Shown here: positions 1 through 8,965 of the stretch, one piece after another
Position numbering within the stretch: position 1 is the stretch's first letter
Layout: each line of letters opens with the position of its first letter
Assembly (NCBI GenBank): GCA_001657385.1
Contig: LYSZ01000007.1
Location: forward strand, 62,001-126,000
Length of the DNA: 64,000 bases
Source: Parvularcula sp. BBD 1991-13
GTDB lineage: Bacteria > Pseudomonadota > Alphaproteobacteria > Caulobacterales > Parvularculaceae
Reading direction: 5' to 3'
Made by a program: the position numbers and the translations under genes
The notes under the pieces: model-generated
What the model was told of the DNA's origin: nothing
What the model saw: the letters and a program-made list of their open reading frames with translations, nothing else
Databases searched by the model: none

Positions 1-206
1 AAAGGCTTAATAATATTTGTACTGAGTATTTTGATATGAGCCTTGTCGCTACGCCAAATTTATCTGCAACCTTCACTAGCCATGCGCCAGTGGTCGGGTT
101 TTCCAAACGTCGCTATGATCGGAAATTCAAGCCGACTGCACCGCGTCAAAAACCGCGTATGAGCTCCAAACGTCGCCGGCGTCGCTTTCCGAAACCAAAG
201 CGCTGA
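1..206 (+). CDS. C-terminal end of an unidentified, very basic protein (5' truncated)
   Basis: The frame is open from the window edge to the TGA at 204-206. The first internal Met is at position 36. The tail is extremely rich in Arg and Lys (it ends RRRRRFPKPKR), which suggests a nucleic-acid-binding or disordered C-terminus. It converges on the fic gene with no gap. It could be the end of a larger mobile-element protein or a free-standing 56-aa ORF. No family is recognised, and the coding call rests only on the open frame and the basic composition. Confidence 0.35.
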   Translation, partial: RLNNICTEYFDMSLVATPNLSATFTSHAPVVGFSKRRYDRKFKPTAPRQKPRMSSKRRRRRFPKPKR

Positions 207-947
207 TTACATTTCATGGCCATTATCGTCGTCATCACCTTTTGAGCGATTGCCGTTACCGGCGTTCCATCCTGGTTCACCGTAATTTTCTAAAAGCGCT
301 GACGCTTCGGACTGTTGTTCGCGGCCCTCAAGAGAAACCAGCCGATCTTCGATGAAAACCGCCATTTGCTCATCGCTTGAATAAAAACCTTCTGCAGATG
401 CGGCGTTCCAGGCGTCTTTGTCCCCTACTCTGAACCGAACGTCATAGCCGGCCTTTTCGCCGAGATTGCGCAGCCATATTCTTTGTGTGCGGCCGTTGCC
501 GTCGATAAAGGGATGAATGGCGTTTATCTCATTCACGTAATGCGCAGCGGCGGCGGCAAAGGTATTCGGGTCTTTTCCAACCAGGTGATTTTGCGCTTCC
601 AGCTTTTCAAAAAGTTTGTTCAATTCCGGTTCGATATACTCCGGTACAGCAAACGGGGCCGGTCCCCGTCCGGTCGTATAACTGCGAAACTCGCCGGCCC
701 AGGTGTAAATCTCCGACAACAGCGTTTTGTGGATCGCTTTCAGACCGGTCACATCAAAGCGGAAAGCTTCTTCGGGCAGGCCGGCTTTTAAGGCTTGCCG
801 GCCGTGATAACGCTCGGCCTGTTCTAATTTACCAGGGTCCGTAATATTCAGCTTATTGATGAAAACCGGATTATCAGGGTCGCTGCCGGGATAAATCAGG
901 CTTTCAAAGATTTGCTGTTCACGCGCCGATCGACTGAATTGGTTCAT
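207..947 (-). CDS. fic: Fic-domain AMP-transferase toxin
   Basis: This 246-aa protein carries the complete Fic active-site loop HPFIDGNGRTQR near residue 145; the His and both loop Arg residues are present. The upstream stretch ending IYTWAGEFR is typical of the short Fic class related to VbhT, FicT and cell-filamentation proteins. Such enzymes transfer AMP from ATP to a hydroxyl on a target protein, for example DNA gyrase or topoisomerase IV for FicT/VbhT toxins; the target here is unknown. The start overlaps the preceding small gene by 4 nt (ATGA), as in toxin-antitoxin operons. No internal inhibitory helix is seen before the Fic core, so inhibition probably comes in trans. The last ~35 residues are Gly/Asn/Asp-rich and probably disordered. 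Confidence 0.9.
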   Translation of the reverse strand: MNQFSRSAREQQIFESLIYPGSDPDNPVFINKLNITDPGKLEQAERYHGRQALKAGLPEEAFRFDVTGLKAIHKTLLSEIYTWAGEFRSYTTGRGPAPFAVPEYIEPELNKLFEKLEAQNHLVGKDPNTFAAAAAHYVNEINAIHPFIDGNGRTQRIWLRNLGEKAGYDVRFRVGDKDAWNAASAEGFYSSDEQMAVFIEDRLVSLEGREQQSEASALLENYGEPGWNAGNGNRSKGDDDDNGHEM

Positions 948-1168
948 TCAGCCGCTTGCGTCACCGGTTCGTCGGCTGTGAAGTAAGCGCTAATGCGGGC
1001 TTTAATCTCGTTGTGCGGCAGGCCTTCAGCTTCCCAGGCCTCAATCAATGATTCAAGCTCAGGGTCGCGGGACATGCCCTCAATATCAGCGTCGATCATG
1101 GCCTGATCCGCCCGATACTGGGCGGCTTCTGGCGTGGTCGCGTTAAATGGGATGCCTTTTGTCTTCAT
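944..1168 (-). CDS. VbhA-like antitoxin of the Fic toxin
   Basis: This 74-aa acidic protein is translated just ahead of fic with a 4-nt overlap. Class I Fic antitoxins such as VbhA insert a helix with the motif (S/T)xxxE(G/N) into the Fic ATP pocket. Here the best match is DADIEG, preceded by a region like VbhA (YRADQA) and followed by a second helical region. The conserved Glu-Gly is kept, but the Ser/Thr four residues earlier reads as Asp. Position, size and the EG helix support the antitoxin role; the Asp substitution makes the inhibitory mechanism worth checking. Confidence 0.7.
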   Translation of the reverse strand: MKTKGIPFNATTPEAAQYRADQAMIDADIEGMSRDPELESLIEAWEAEGLPHNEIKARISAYFTADEPVTQAAE

Positions 1169-1279
1169 GGGTTCATTATAGCAGAAAATCGCGCTGAAGT
1201 CGTTAAAAATCTAACCCCCTGTGCCTACCCCCCCAAACATTGGGGTAGTAACGCTGCGCGGCTTTGTCTGAGTTTGAAA

Positions 1280-1474
1280 CTACGCTGCCCGTTTCCGACG
1301 ATCTCGACGCGCCACAAAGTCTTCGCGCTTTTGCGCTGTCGCGGCGATTGACGGGCTCATGCCTGAACGCAGGCCTTTCACCTTCCCGCCTTCGTGGGTG
1401 AAATGACCCAGATAAAAATGATCCCGAAATACTTCGTCGCAATCGGTCTTTCCAAGCAGCCTATGGATGTAAGG
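1280..1474 (-). pseudogene. Gene remnant, about 64 codons without a start
   Basis: One minus-strand frame stays open for about 64 codons and reads like ordinary protein (for example FRDHFYLGHFTHEGGK, then an Arg/Lys-rich end RRDRRKRAA). It begins directly after a stop, and its only Met lies well inside the protein-like stretch. The ORF track reports another frame here (1203..1442), whose product looks non-protein-like. I read this as the 3' end of a decayed gene of unknown family. The rest of the 1169-1581 gap shows nothing I can name. Confidence 0.3.
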
Positions 1475-1581
1475 CTATGACAATGGGCGCATTGGCAAAA
1501 AGTACGAATTGATTCGCCAACATCCCGGCATAAGGTAAGCAGAGTTCTTTAAATTGGTAAGATAACTTTGGCGGTGAAGAA

Positions 1582-2535
1582 ATGGCTGATGTGTTTATAA
1601 GCTACAAGTCGGAAAGGCGACCTGCAGCATTCCATCTGCATAAAATATTTGAAAGTCATGGATTTGAGAGTTGGTACGATTACTGCCTTATTCCCGGTGA
1701 GGAGTTCGAGGATCGTTTGATTGCCGAACTTCGTTCTGCGAAGGCTTGTGTAATTCTCTGGTGCTCTCTTTCTGTCCGGAGCGAGTGGGTTCTCCGAGAG
1801 GCTCGTGAGGCGGCACGTATTGATACACATGTTCCCGTTTGGATAGAGGAGACAGAACTCCCCGAAGAATTTGCCGGTTGGCACACTCTAGATCTTACAA
1901 CTTGGAACGGCGATCCGTTAAGTGGAGACCTCGGGCCGTTGTTATCGGGTATAGAGAAAAAAGTAGCAAGATCATCTAGACCAGTCGGGCGTGATCTCGA
2001 TAACCTTCATTTACATTGGAAGAATACCGGTAGACTCAGTCTTGCGAAATTCGCGTTGAACCAGCCTCCGGCGTCGATGGCCGAAGCCCAACTTGCACCG
2101 CACGCTGAAAAAACGGATGCAGACCTTGCTGTAGAGGTCCTTTTTGGCACGGACACAACACTCTATAGGGACATCGAAAACGCAGTATCGGGAGTTAATC
2201 GCAGGGCGTCCTTATCATTCAATGAGGCTATTCTGTCTGCTGGTAGGGCCATTGATCGTTCTAAAAGAGCCGCAGCGCAGACACGAGTCTTGGAAAGCGA
2301 ATTTTCATCATTCTTAACCGGTCTTGCGCAGAGCATAGAGAATTATAAGCTCAAGGAGTACGTTCAAGGTTCTCGGGAGGTTCGTCTGCGTACTTCCGAT
2401 CCCGGCTTAGGGATTATTGCATACGATTCGTGTGACAAATACCTCGGAGCGTTAAAGAACGATCAAGCTCTCGGGCTAGGTGAGTGGACCATTTATCAGG
2501 AGACAGCGACACGGCCGATCCGCCCGACGAGATGA
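1582..2535 (+). CDS. TIR-domain protein
   Basis: Residues 1 to about 135 form a TIR domain: the first strand DVFISYKS, a helix HKIFESHGFESWYD, the PGEEF loop and the segment SEWVLREA. The last holds the Glu that acts as catalytic residue in NAD-degrading bacterial TIR domains. The C-terminal ~180 residues are mostly helical with no family I recognise and may be a sensing or oligomerisation part. Bacterial TIR proteins act as NADase effectors in defence or as virulence factors; which applies here is open. The gene stands alone between decayed mobile-element sequence and an XRE regulator, a setting common for stand-alone defence genes. No secretion signal is visible, so it should be cytoplasmic. 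Confidence 0.75.
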   Translation: MADVFISYKSERRPAAFHLHKIFESHGFESWYDYCLIPGEEFEDRLIAELRSAKACVILWCSLSVRSEWVLREAREAARIDTHVPVWIEETELPEEFAGWHTLDLTTWNGDPLSGDLGPLLSGIEKKVARSSRPVGRDLDNLHLHWKNTGRLSLAKFALNQPPASMAEAQLAPHAEKTDADLAVEVLFGTDTTLYRDIENAVSGVNRRASLSFNEAILSAGRAIDRSKRAAAQTRVLESEFSSFLTGLAQSIENYKLKEYVQGSREVRLRTSDPGLGIIAYDSCDKYLGALKNDQALGLGEWTIYQETATRPIRPTR

Positions 2536-3371
2536 TTTCTTTGGGTTTGTAGCGCTTCCTCCTTCAGTCAGTTGGACACCTCCAAGAACATGATTTTTCG
2601 TGACCGTCCGTTGAACGCGGCCTAACGCGCCCGAAAGACCTGAGTTACGCTGCACAAGCAGCGCAAACGCCATGGCATGAGTTCGTCGAGGCGGTTGTTT
2701 TTATGGTCTGCGATCCGGCCTAGTGAACTTGCGGATGTTGTCAGATGCGGACGCGCCAGGGGAGATCATTTGTTCTGTGGCGCGTCGCTATGAGATTGAC
2801 GCGGCGCAGATTTATTAGTGGCGCAAGCGTGATCAAAAATTGATTTAAAAAGCAGATTGTTGGCGAAGCGGCGAGCCTTCGATTTCTGCTGCCGATCTCC
2901 TTCAGACTGCACAATCGCATTGATATTCATGACCGGTTATCAGACAATACCCTTCATCGTAAATGCGTCTAAACGCCTGTCTGACGCGGCGACGAGAATT
3001 TCAGCGTGGTTATCGAGGCAAGCCTTTTAGGAGATCTGGGTCGCCGGCGCGTGCGAAAAACTTTGCTAAAATTTTATGTGCTTGTGAGCTAATATACTGG
3101 CTGTCGTGTTTCGTTATCGAAATAATTTTGCTTGATTCAAGATTATTGATTATTACTAAAAGATTTGTATATTTCGAATCTATTTTTTATGTTCGTGTAT
3201 ATTAATTCTGAGTGATTTCTAACGTTTATCTTCGTCGGTTTTGCGTACAGAGAATTTTCATAAATACGTGACCCTGCAGGATAGCATGATGATAGGTGCT
3301 CAAGCCTGCGACTAAGTGTTGATTGACCGCCGCAAGCCGTAAGGGAAGGGGGAGATCAGGAAGGTGAGTGT
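2536..3371. other. Gene-poor stretch with transposase debris
   Basis: Apart from the transposase fragment I see no convincing gene. ORF 2476..2673 and ORF 2963..3205 have low-complexity or atypical translations. The segment around 3070-3225 is strikingly AT-rich compared with the rest of the window. No clear terminator or inverted repeat defines an insertion boundary. Confidence 0.4.
2735..2848 (+). pseudogene. Remnant of an IS66/IS3-type transposase orfA (HTH fragment)
   Basis: The frame reads SVARRYEIDAAQIY, then an in-frame TAG, then WRKRDQKLI. This is the usual 'ARR-gi-a-q-iy-WRkr' recognition helix of the small accessory transposase of IS66 or IS3/IS911 elements. The nonsense codon sits exactly where Gln or Asn is expected before W. 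No orfB or terminal repeats are seen. The surrounding stretch (2536-3371) is otherwise without genes and becomes AT-rich after about 3070. Confidence 0.5.
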
Positions 3372-3812
3372 TTGACAAAGAGCCCAAAACAAAATTCGAC
3401 CTCCATGTCGAACTCCGGTGATAATGATGATGGACCTCCGCCAGTTTCAAATGACGAAAAGATCGGCGCTCGCTTGCGGACAGCGCGGGAGCAAGCAGGT
3501 CTGAGTCAGGGCGATATCGCCGACTTCATCGGACTTAAATATCAGTCGGTGCAGCGTCTTGAAAAAGGAGGCACTTCAATCACGATGTCTCGGTTTTTTG
3601 CGGTATGCGAGAATCTTGATCTTCCCGTCACTTACTTCTTGCAGGATTGTATTGACGCTGACGGTTACGTCGTGAAGGCGGGCGAACAGCGTGACCGCTT
3701 AGCCGTCTTTTCAGGTCAGGCCCGAGAAGCGGCGAGGCTCTTTGACAGGCTTGCACGGCCGCAAGATCGTGAAATGGCGCTCAGTTTTTTAAACCGGCTT
3801 GGCGATGCCTGA
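3372..3812 (+). CDS. XRE-family HTH transcriptional regulator
   Basis: Residues ~28-85 form a Cro/CI-type helix-turn-helix (IGARLRTAREQAGLSQGDIA, then KYQSVQRLEKG). The chosen start is TTG at 3372, preceded by AGGAAGG at good spacing. The next Met (3405) has no Shine-Dalgarno. The C-terminal part (FSGQAREAARLFDRL...) resembles the tail of short alphaproteobacterial XRE regulators, with no effector domain. It is probably a DNA-binding repressor for a neighbouring accessory gene; its target is not evident. Confidence 0.8.
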   Translation: MTKSPKQNSTSMSNSGDNDDGPPPVSNDEKIGARLRTAREQAGLSQGDIADFIGLKYQSVQRLEKGGTSITMSRFFAVCENLDLPVTYFLQDCIDADGYVVKAGEQRDRLAVFSGQAREAARLFDRLARPQDREMALSFLNRLGDA

Positions 3813-4258
3813 TGAAATGCGGGATGGCGTTCTTTTGTCTCGCAAGGACGGCTTTTCATTCGATCCCGCGAGGTTCAAGGTTGCAAGCCCGAAATCACTA
3901 CGCCCTTGGGATGAAAATTGCGCTCTGTATTCAAATCTAGGCATTCCATTAGCTGCGGCGTGATACAGCGCTTTCTGCGCTGCAACATAATGACCTGCAA
4001 TAGAACAAAATGTGATGAGAATGCCACAAAAACTCATAACCCATTGAATAGCATATAGTATTTTTATTGTCGGGATGTATTGGCGTCCATGTTTGTGAAC
4101 ATTTGTGCGCAATAGCAAACGCGGATTCTGCTATTATGGCGGCATGAAAAAGCTATCAAACTGAACCCAAGCGATGCAACGTCAAACTGTATGATCATTG
4201 ATGTTGACGCACTGATGCGTCCTTCCTTCCTCCAACATAGGGGGCGGAGCGACGCGTT
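3813..4258. other. Intergenic region upstream of the ECF sigma operon
   Basis: It must hold the promoter of the sigma/fecR operon. A minus-strand ORF (3789..4118) has one plausible membrane helix (WVMSFCGILITFCSIAG) but no ribosome-binding site and a shadow-like C-terminus, so I do not call it. Near 4110-4135 ATAGCA and TGCTAT form a small inverted repeat. A Shine-Dalgarno-like GGGGGCGGAG lies ahead of the ATG at 4259. Confidence 0.35.
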
Positions 4259-4888
4259 ATGGCCGACGGTCAGGGCGGTAACGGAATAGCGGCATTTCGA
4301 ACGGACGCACCGGGCGCCGCCGGCGCGCCGTCTGCTGAGCTGCAGGCCCTAACCGAGCGTTTTATCCGTGAGCTTTACACCAGACACCACCGGTTGCTGA
4401 TCAGCGTCATTGCGCGTTTTGCGTCGCGTTCTGACGCCGAGGACATCGCCCAGGAAGCTTACTTTCGCATTGTCCGTCACGTTTATTCAGGCCAGCTCGC
4501 GCCCGACGATATTGAGAAGCCTGCGAGCCTGCTGGTTCGTATCGGCCGGCACATCGCCATCGATAAGCATCGCCAAGGTGGCGGGTCGTCTGCCCCGAAA
4601 CATGTCTCCCTGGATGATGACGATTTTGATGAAGTCCTGCTGGCGTCAGATGTAGCCCAGGATGATGTCCTGCAGGCGAAAGAAGAGTTGGCGATCGTCC
4701 GCGAGACGATTGAGTGTTTGCCCCAGCCGACGCGCACCATATTCGAGCTGCACCGATTTGAGGGCAAACCGTACCGTCAGATAGCCAATGAATTAGGCGT
4801 GACATATTTCGAAGTCGTCAAACAAATCGCAGCGGCGGTCCACGCGATCCAAACCAGCCTGGATGGCGACGAAAACGGGATGAGTTAG
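4259..4888 (+). CDS. ECF-family RNA polymerase sigma factor (FecI-like)
   Basis: The 209-aa protein has sigma region 2 (residues ~40-105, DAEDIAQEAYFRIVRHV) and region 4 (~145-195, LPQPTRTIFELHRFEGKPYRQIA). Together they are the minimal ECF sigma architecture. Such factors direct RNA polymerase to a few promoters when released by a membrane anti-sigma. A FecR gene follows 6 bp later and an STN-type TonB receptor after that, so this is a cell-surface-signalling trio of the FecI-FecR-FecA kind. The first ~30 residues are Gly/Ala-rich and probably disordered. The likely target is the receptor promoter in 5951-6236. Confidence 0.9.
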   Translation: MADGQGGNGIAAFRTDAPGAAGAPSAELQALTERFIRELYTRHHRLLISVIARFASRSDAEDIAQEAYFRIVRHVYSGQLAPDDIEKPASLLVRIGRHIAIDKHRQGGGSSAPKHVSLDDDDFDEVLLASDVAQDDVLQAKEELAIVRETIECLPQPTRTIFELHRFEGKPYRQIANELGVTYFEVVKQIAAAVHAIQTSLDGDENGMS

Positions 4889-4894
4889 CGTAAA

Positions 4895-5950
4895 GTGAAT
4901 AATCCGAACGAGGATGAACCTCGCGAAACAAGAGACAATGATATGATTGGGGCGGAGGCGGCGACGTGGCTGGCGATCTTGCGGGGCGATGAAGCCAGCG
5001 CCGATGATCGACGACGTTTCGATGCCTGGCGGGGCGCTGATGTACGCCATGAGGCCGCTTTCGACAAGCTCGAAAAGACTTGGGGCCGAATGAGCGCATT
5101 GGCGCCGCAATACCGCCAATCTGAGAGTCAGTCGATCTCGCCGACGCCGATAAGGCTCAAGGCTTTTTTCGGGAAGTTCGCTGACGCAAGCGGTGTTTTG
5201 GCCGCCGCCTGCCTCGCCATTATAAGCGTTGTCGTCGTCATTGGACTGCAAGAGTATCGGCAACCGCCGGAGAGCGAGACCATCTATGCCGGCGCCGAAC
5301 CGCTAACGGAGCAGTTGCCGGATGGAACGATCGTTCATTTGAACGCATCGACCAGGATTGAAGTCGCTTTCACCCCGTCTGAACGCCTCATCCGTCTCGG
5401 CAGGGGGCAGGCCCAGTTCATTGTCGCCCCGGACAAGAACCGTCCGCTTACGGTTACGGCCGGCGAACATCGGGTGGTCGCGATCGGAACGGCCTTCGAT
5501 GTTTTGCAGGGGTCTCAATCCGTGGTCGTGACCTTGCTCGAAGGGGTTGTCGACGTGATGCAGATTGATCCGGTGTCCTCGATGCAAACGCATGACGATG
5601 TCATCCGTCTTGCTCCCGGCGAACGGATTTCCGTGGCGGCCGGCCGTCCGCCGATCCGCAGAACGGTTGATCTCGCCAATGTCGGCGCCTGGCGCCGCGG
5701 CCGAGTGGTGTTGCAGGCCGCATCCCTTGAAGACGCGGTGAATGAGATCGGCCAGTATGCTAAGCGGCGCATAATAATTGGCGACGCCGTCGAACTTGAT
5801 CGTCCGATCAATTTCAGTGGGCCGATCAATGAGAAAACAGCGGCTGTATTTCTGAAGGCGCTTGATGTTCAATACGCCATCAGCGCCCGCCAGTTACCTG
5901 ACGGCGCGCTGCTGCTTGAGCCGCAGCGCGCGCCTGAACGCAATCAATAA
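4895..5950 (+). CDS. fecR: FecR-type anti-sigma regulator
   Basis: The 351-aa protein starts at GTG, 6 bp after the sigma gene. Domain order: cytoplasmic DUF4880 region (WLAILRGDEASADDRRRFDAW, residues ~27-65) that binds sigma; one membrane helix (ACLAIISVVVVIGL, ~108-123); the periplasmic FecR core with LPDGTIVHLNA and YDVLQG-like repeats (FDVLQG); and a C-terminal DUF4974 segment resembling an STN fold (VNEIGQYAKRRIII). Family knowledge: it holds the sigma factor at the membrane and passes a ligand signal from the receptor's STN domain. Its neighbours fit that role exactly. Confidence 0.92.
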   Translation: MNNPNEDEPRETRDNDMIGAEAATWLAILRGDEASADDRRRFDAWRGADVRHEAAFDKLEKTWGRMSALAPQYRQSESQSISPTPIRLKAFFGKFADASGVLAAACLAIISVVVVIGLQEYRQPPESETIYAGAEPLTEQLPDGTIVHLNASTRIEVAFTPSERLIRLGRGQAQFIVAPDKNRPLTVTAGEHRVVAIGTAFDVLQGSQSVVVTLLEGVVDVMQIDPVSSMQTHDDVIRLAPGERISVAAGRPPIRRTVDLANVGAWRRGRVVLQAASLEDAVNEIGQYAKRRIIIGDAVELDRPINFSGPINEKTAAVFLKALDVQYAISARQLPDGALLLEPQRAPERNQ

Positions 5951-6236
5951 GAAAAGAGGCTGACCCCGCGAGCAACCGCATACTGAATATTAGAGCTCCA
6001 TAACGCCCCCTACACGGCACTACGCAATCTCATCATTTCTGAGCGCGTCACCGCAAAGGTTTTTGACTGAAACCTCTGCGCCGTTTTCGTGTGCGCGAAA
6101 ATTCAAAAAGCGGCCCGTGTTATAGCTTACAGTACACAAATAGTTCACAAAGTTTTCTGTCTAATGATCAATCATGCCCTCTGATTTCTCGTCCTACCTG
6201 ATAGGCGGCAATTTTTAATCATTGGGGAACTGAGAA
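5951..6236. promoter_or_regulatory. Probable receptor promoter region
   Basis: This 286-bp gap between fecR and the receptor has no ORF. It is the natural place for an ECF-dependent promoter. A small symmetric site ATGAT-CA-ATCAT lies at 6164-6175, and TTGGGGAACTGAG precedes the ATG at 6237. I cannot assign the -35/-10 boxes of the ECF factor from one sequence. Confidence 0.35.
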
Positions 6237-8897
6237 ATGGGGATTCTTCACAAAGCGCATCAGCGGTCTTTAACGGCGACAGGTGCAAAAAAACGAACGC
6301 GTTATCTGGCTGCAGCTTCTTTGCTTGCTATTTCGTTTGGGATTAGTCCGAACGCCCTAGCGCAAACCTCTACTTACAGCATTGGACCGCAACCGCTTGA
6401 GACGGCGCTTGAAGCATATGCAGAACAGGAGGGCCTGTTCCTGGTCGCGGATGTCGATCTGAGCGGTGTTGATACGTCAGGTGTGTCAGGTGAGCTGTCC
6501 CGTGAGGATGCGATAGGCCAACTGCTTGCCGGTTCCAACTTTCAATTCCGATTCATCGATGATAATACTCTTTTGATTACAGCTCCCGATCGCGTAGCTA
6601 GTGTACCGAGCAAAATACCGCGTACCGGCTCCACGGCCAATGGATCGGCACCCCTCAGTCTTGTATCGGATGAAGTTGTCGTCACCGGCTCCAATATTCG
6701 TGGCCGTATTAATCCTACGTCACCTGTGATTTCCTTCAGCCGACAAGATATCGATCTTACTGGGGTCGCGACTGTTCAGGATTTCATCCGTCTCATCCCT
6801 CAAAATTTTAACTCAACGACATCTCTTACGTTGAATAGCGACAACCCTTTCGACAGCACAGCCCCGTCATCTGGAGGCGCATCGATCGATTTGAGGGGGC
6901 TCGGTCCTGGTGCTACTCTAACTCTCTTAAACGGTCGAAGAACGGCATTGTCTGGCGCCGGCACTTTCTTTGATGCTTCCACAATACCTTTTACCGTAAT
7001 TGATCGTGTTGAGATTTTAACCGACGGCGCATCAGCCATCTACGGTTCTGATGCGATTGGCGGGGTTGTTAATTTCATCACGATGAGGGATTTCGAGGGC
7101 TTCGAACTGCGTGCTCGATATGGCGGCGTAACGAGTGGGAATAATGAAGAAAGCCAAGTAGGCGGTATTGCTGGTACACGCTGGGACAATGGTGGCGCAT
7201 TCATAAGCGCTGAATACACAGATGTGAATTCCTTGATAGTATCAGATCGTGACTTCATCGATCTTGAGACAGCTTTTCCGGACGCTACTCTTTTTCCAAG
7301 ACAAGAGAGCTTCAGCTTGTATGGTTCAATTGATCAACAGATAGGAAATAGACTGCAATTCTCGAGCGATGTTGTTTTCACTAATCGCGACGTAGAGAGT
7401 AATCTTTTTTTCGTTACCGACGCCCAAGTTATTCGAAGAAACACAGAGAGCGTTTTCCTTTCCTCTCAGCTCGCATACGAGATATCTGATAAGATATCTG
7501 CATCTTTATATTTCGACTATGGGCAATCTCGTACCCAAGAGCGCATTAGTAGAGATAATTTTTCCACTGTTGACCAGGAACTAGAAAACGGAAACCTTGC
7601 TATTGAAGGACAAATTAGCGGCGACCTTTTAACTCTTCCAGGAGGAGTTATATCTGGCGCTGTTGGAGGTGGTTATAGAGAAGAAAACTTATCCATTCCG
7701 ACATCCAGTGGATTTGGACCAGAGCGGTCGCGGGGAATTGGTTCGGCATATGGTGAACTTTTAATCCCCCTAATCGGGCCGGATCAGTCTATCCCTTTAG
7801 CAAAAGAGATTACTCTAAGTATTGCAGGTCGGTATGAACATTACTCTGATATTGGTGATGTGTTTAATCCACGAGTGGGCTTAGCTTGGGACGTCAGTGA
7901 TGATCTGATACTTCGCGGTACGTACTCAGAATCGTTTAGAGCTCCCCCCTTATTCAATCTTTTCTCTCCAGAATTTTTTGCCTTTGGAGCTTTCGCAGAT
8001 AACGATCTTGATCCCGTAGATCAGGATCCTCGGGCGCCAGACGGTTCCACTTTTTTCCTCTTTTCGCTTGGTGCGGGCAATCAGAACTTACAGCCAGAGG
8101 AAGCAATAAGTTGGACCGCCGGCTTCAGCTATTCGCCTGAAGCGATCAAAGGTTTTAATCTGGAAGGGAATTTTTTCGACGTGTCCTATCGCGACCGGAT
8201 AGATATTGTCGGTTTCTTGGAGCCAATTACTAACCCTGATTTTTCTATATTTGTCGATCGATCTCCCAATCGAGACGACCTTGCCAATCTATTGCAACGC
8301 ATAGAAACCGAAAATATACGATTCACAAATATCGCCGATTTTACAGTTATGCCGGAAGATGTTGGCGCCTTTGTCAATGCAGGTATACAAAATCTGTCTA
8401 CCCTGGATGTTCGAGGTTTAGACTTTTGGGCTTCCTATAAATCAGGATGGAAAGACAACAATTTTGCGTTTTCTTTAAACACGTCGTATTTACTTGACTA
8501 TGATATCCAAGGCACTGATGTCAGTGAATCATTTAGTGCGCTCGATACAGTCTATCGGCCCGTAGATTTACGTATGCGCGGCACTGCTTCGTGGGAGAGA
8601 AATGGATTTACGATCTATGCAGCCGTCAATCATATTGGTTCATACATCAATAATAGAAGCGGCGGTCCAGATGAGCCTATCGATTCTTGGACCACTGCGG
8701 ACTTTACTTTCTCTTACAAAACGGGCGCAGTTAACGATAGGTCATTATTAAATAACACTCTGCTTTCGCTCAGTGTCCAGAATATATTTGATGAAGATCC
8801 GCCATTTGTTCAAACTACCGACGGTCTGAACTATGACACCGCGAACGCGAGTCCGCTTGGTCGGTTTTGGTCTGTTCAGCTTACAAAGCAATGGTGA
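6237..8897 (+). CDS. TonB-dependent outer-membrane receptor with STN signalling domain
   Basis: The 886-aa protein has an N-terminal signal peptide (AAASLLAISFGISPNALAQ), then an STN domain (~residues 45-120, IGPQPLETALEAYAEQEGL). The plug domain begins at DEVVVTGSNIRG and carries LRGLGPGATLTLLNGRR and DGASAIYGSDAIGGVVNF. A long beta-barrel follows, ending FWSVQLTKQW. STN receptors both import a ligand and signal through FecR to an ECF factor, and both partners lie immediately upstream. The convergent lasso genes make a lasso peptide, or its bound ligand, the best substrate guess. Base composition is visibly more AT-rich than that of the sigma/fecR genes. Confidence 0.9.
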   Translation: MGILHKAHQRSLTATGAKKRTRYLAAASLLAISFGISPNALAQTSTYSIGPQPLETALEAYAEQEGLFLVADVDLSGVDTSGVSGELSREDAIGQLLAGSNFQFRFIDDNTLLITAPDRVASVPSKIPRTGSTANGSAPLSLVSDEVVVTGSNIRGRINPTSPVISFSRQDIDLTGVATVQDFIRLIPQNFNSTTSLTLNSDNPFDSTAPSSGGASIDLRGLGPGATLTLLNGRRTALSGAGTFFDASTIPFTVIDRVEILTDGASAIYGSDAIGGVVNFITMRDFEGFELRARYGGVTSGNNEESQVGGIAGTRWDNGGAFISAEYTDVNSLIVSDRDFIDLETAFPDATLFPRQESFSLYGSIDQQIGNRLQFSSDVVFTNRDVESNLFFVTDAQVIRRNTESVFLSSQLAYEISDKISASLYFDYGQSRTQERISRDNFSTVDQELENGNLAIEGQISGDLLTLPGGVISGAVGGGYREENLSIPTSSGFGPERSRGIGSAYGELLIPLIGPDQSIPLAKEITLSIAGRYEHYSDIGDVFNPRVGLAWDVSDDLILRGTYSESFRAPPLFNLFSPEFFAFGAFADNDLDPVDQDPRAPDGSTFFLFSLGAGNQNLQPEEAISWTAGFSYSPEAIKGFNLEGNFFDVSYRDRIDIVGFLEPITNPDFSIFVDRSPNRDDLANLLQRIETENIRFTNIADFTVMPEDVGAFVNAGIQNLSTLDVRGLDFWASYKSGWKDNNFAFSLNTSYLLDYDIQGTDVSESFSALDTVYRPVDLRMRGTASWERNGFTIYAAVNHIGSYINNRSGGPDEPIDSWTTADFTFSYKTGAVNDRSLLNNTLLSLSVQNIFDEDPPFVQTTDGLNYDTANASPLGRFWSVQLTKQW

Positions 8898-8965
8898 CTA
8901 CCGTTGCTCCAACTTAAGCTGCTTCATCCGTTTGCTGTTTTCAAGATCATCTGGAGGGCTCTCAT

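Noticed and set aside
1203-1442. 79-aa minus-strand ORF
   Set aside because: Translation is Arg/Ser-rich and unlike protein; a different frame in the same place reads better as a gene remnant.
5303-5872. 189-aa minus-strand ORF inside fecR
   Set aside because: Shadow frame of a well-supported FecR gene; no independent start signal or family likeness.
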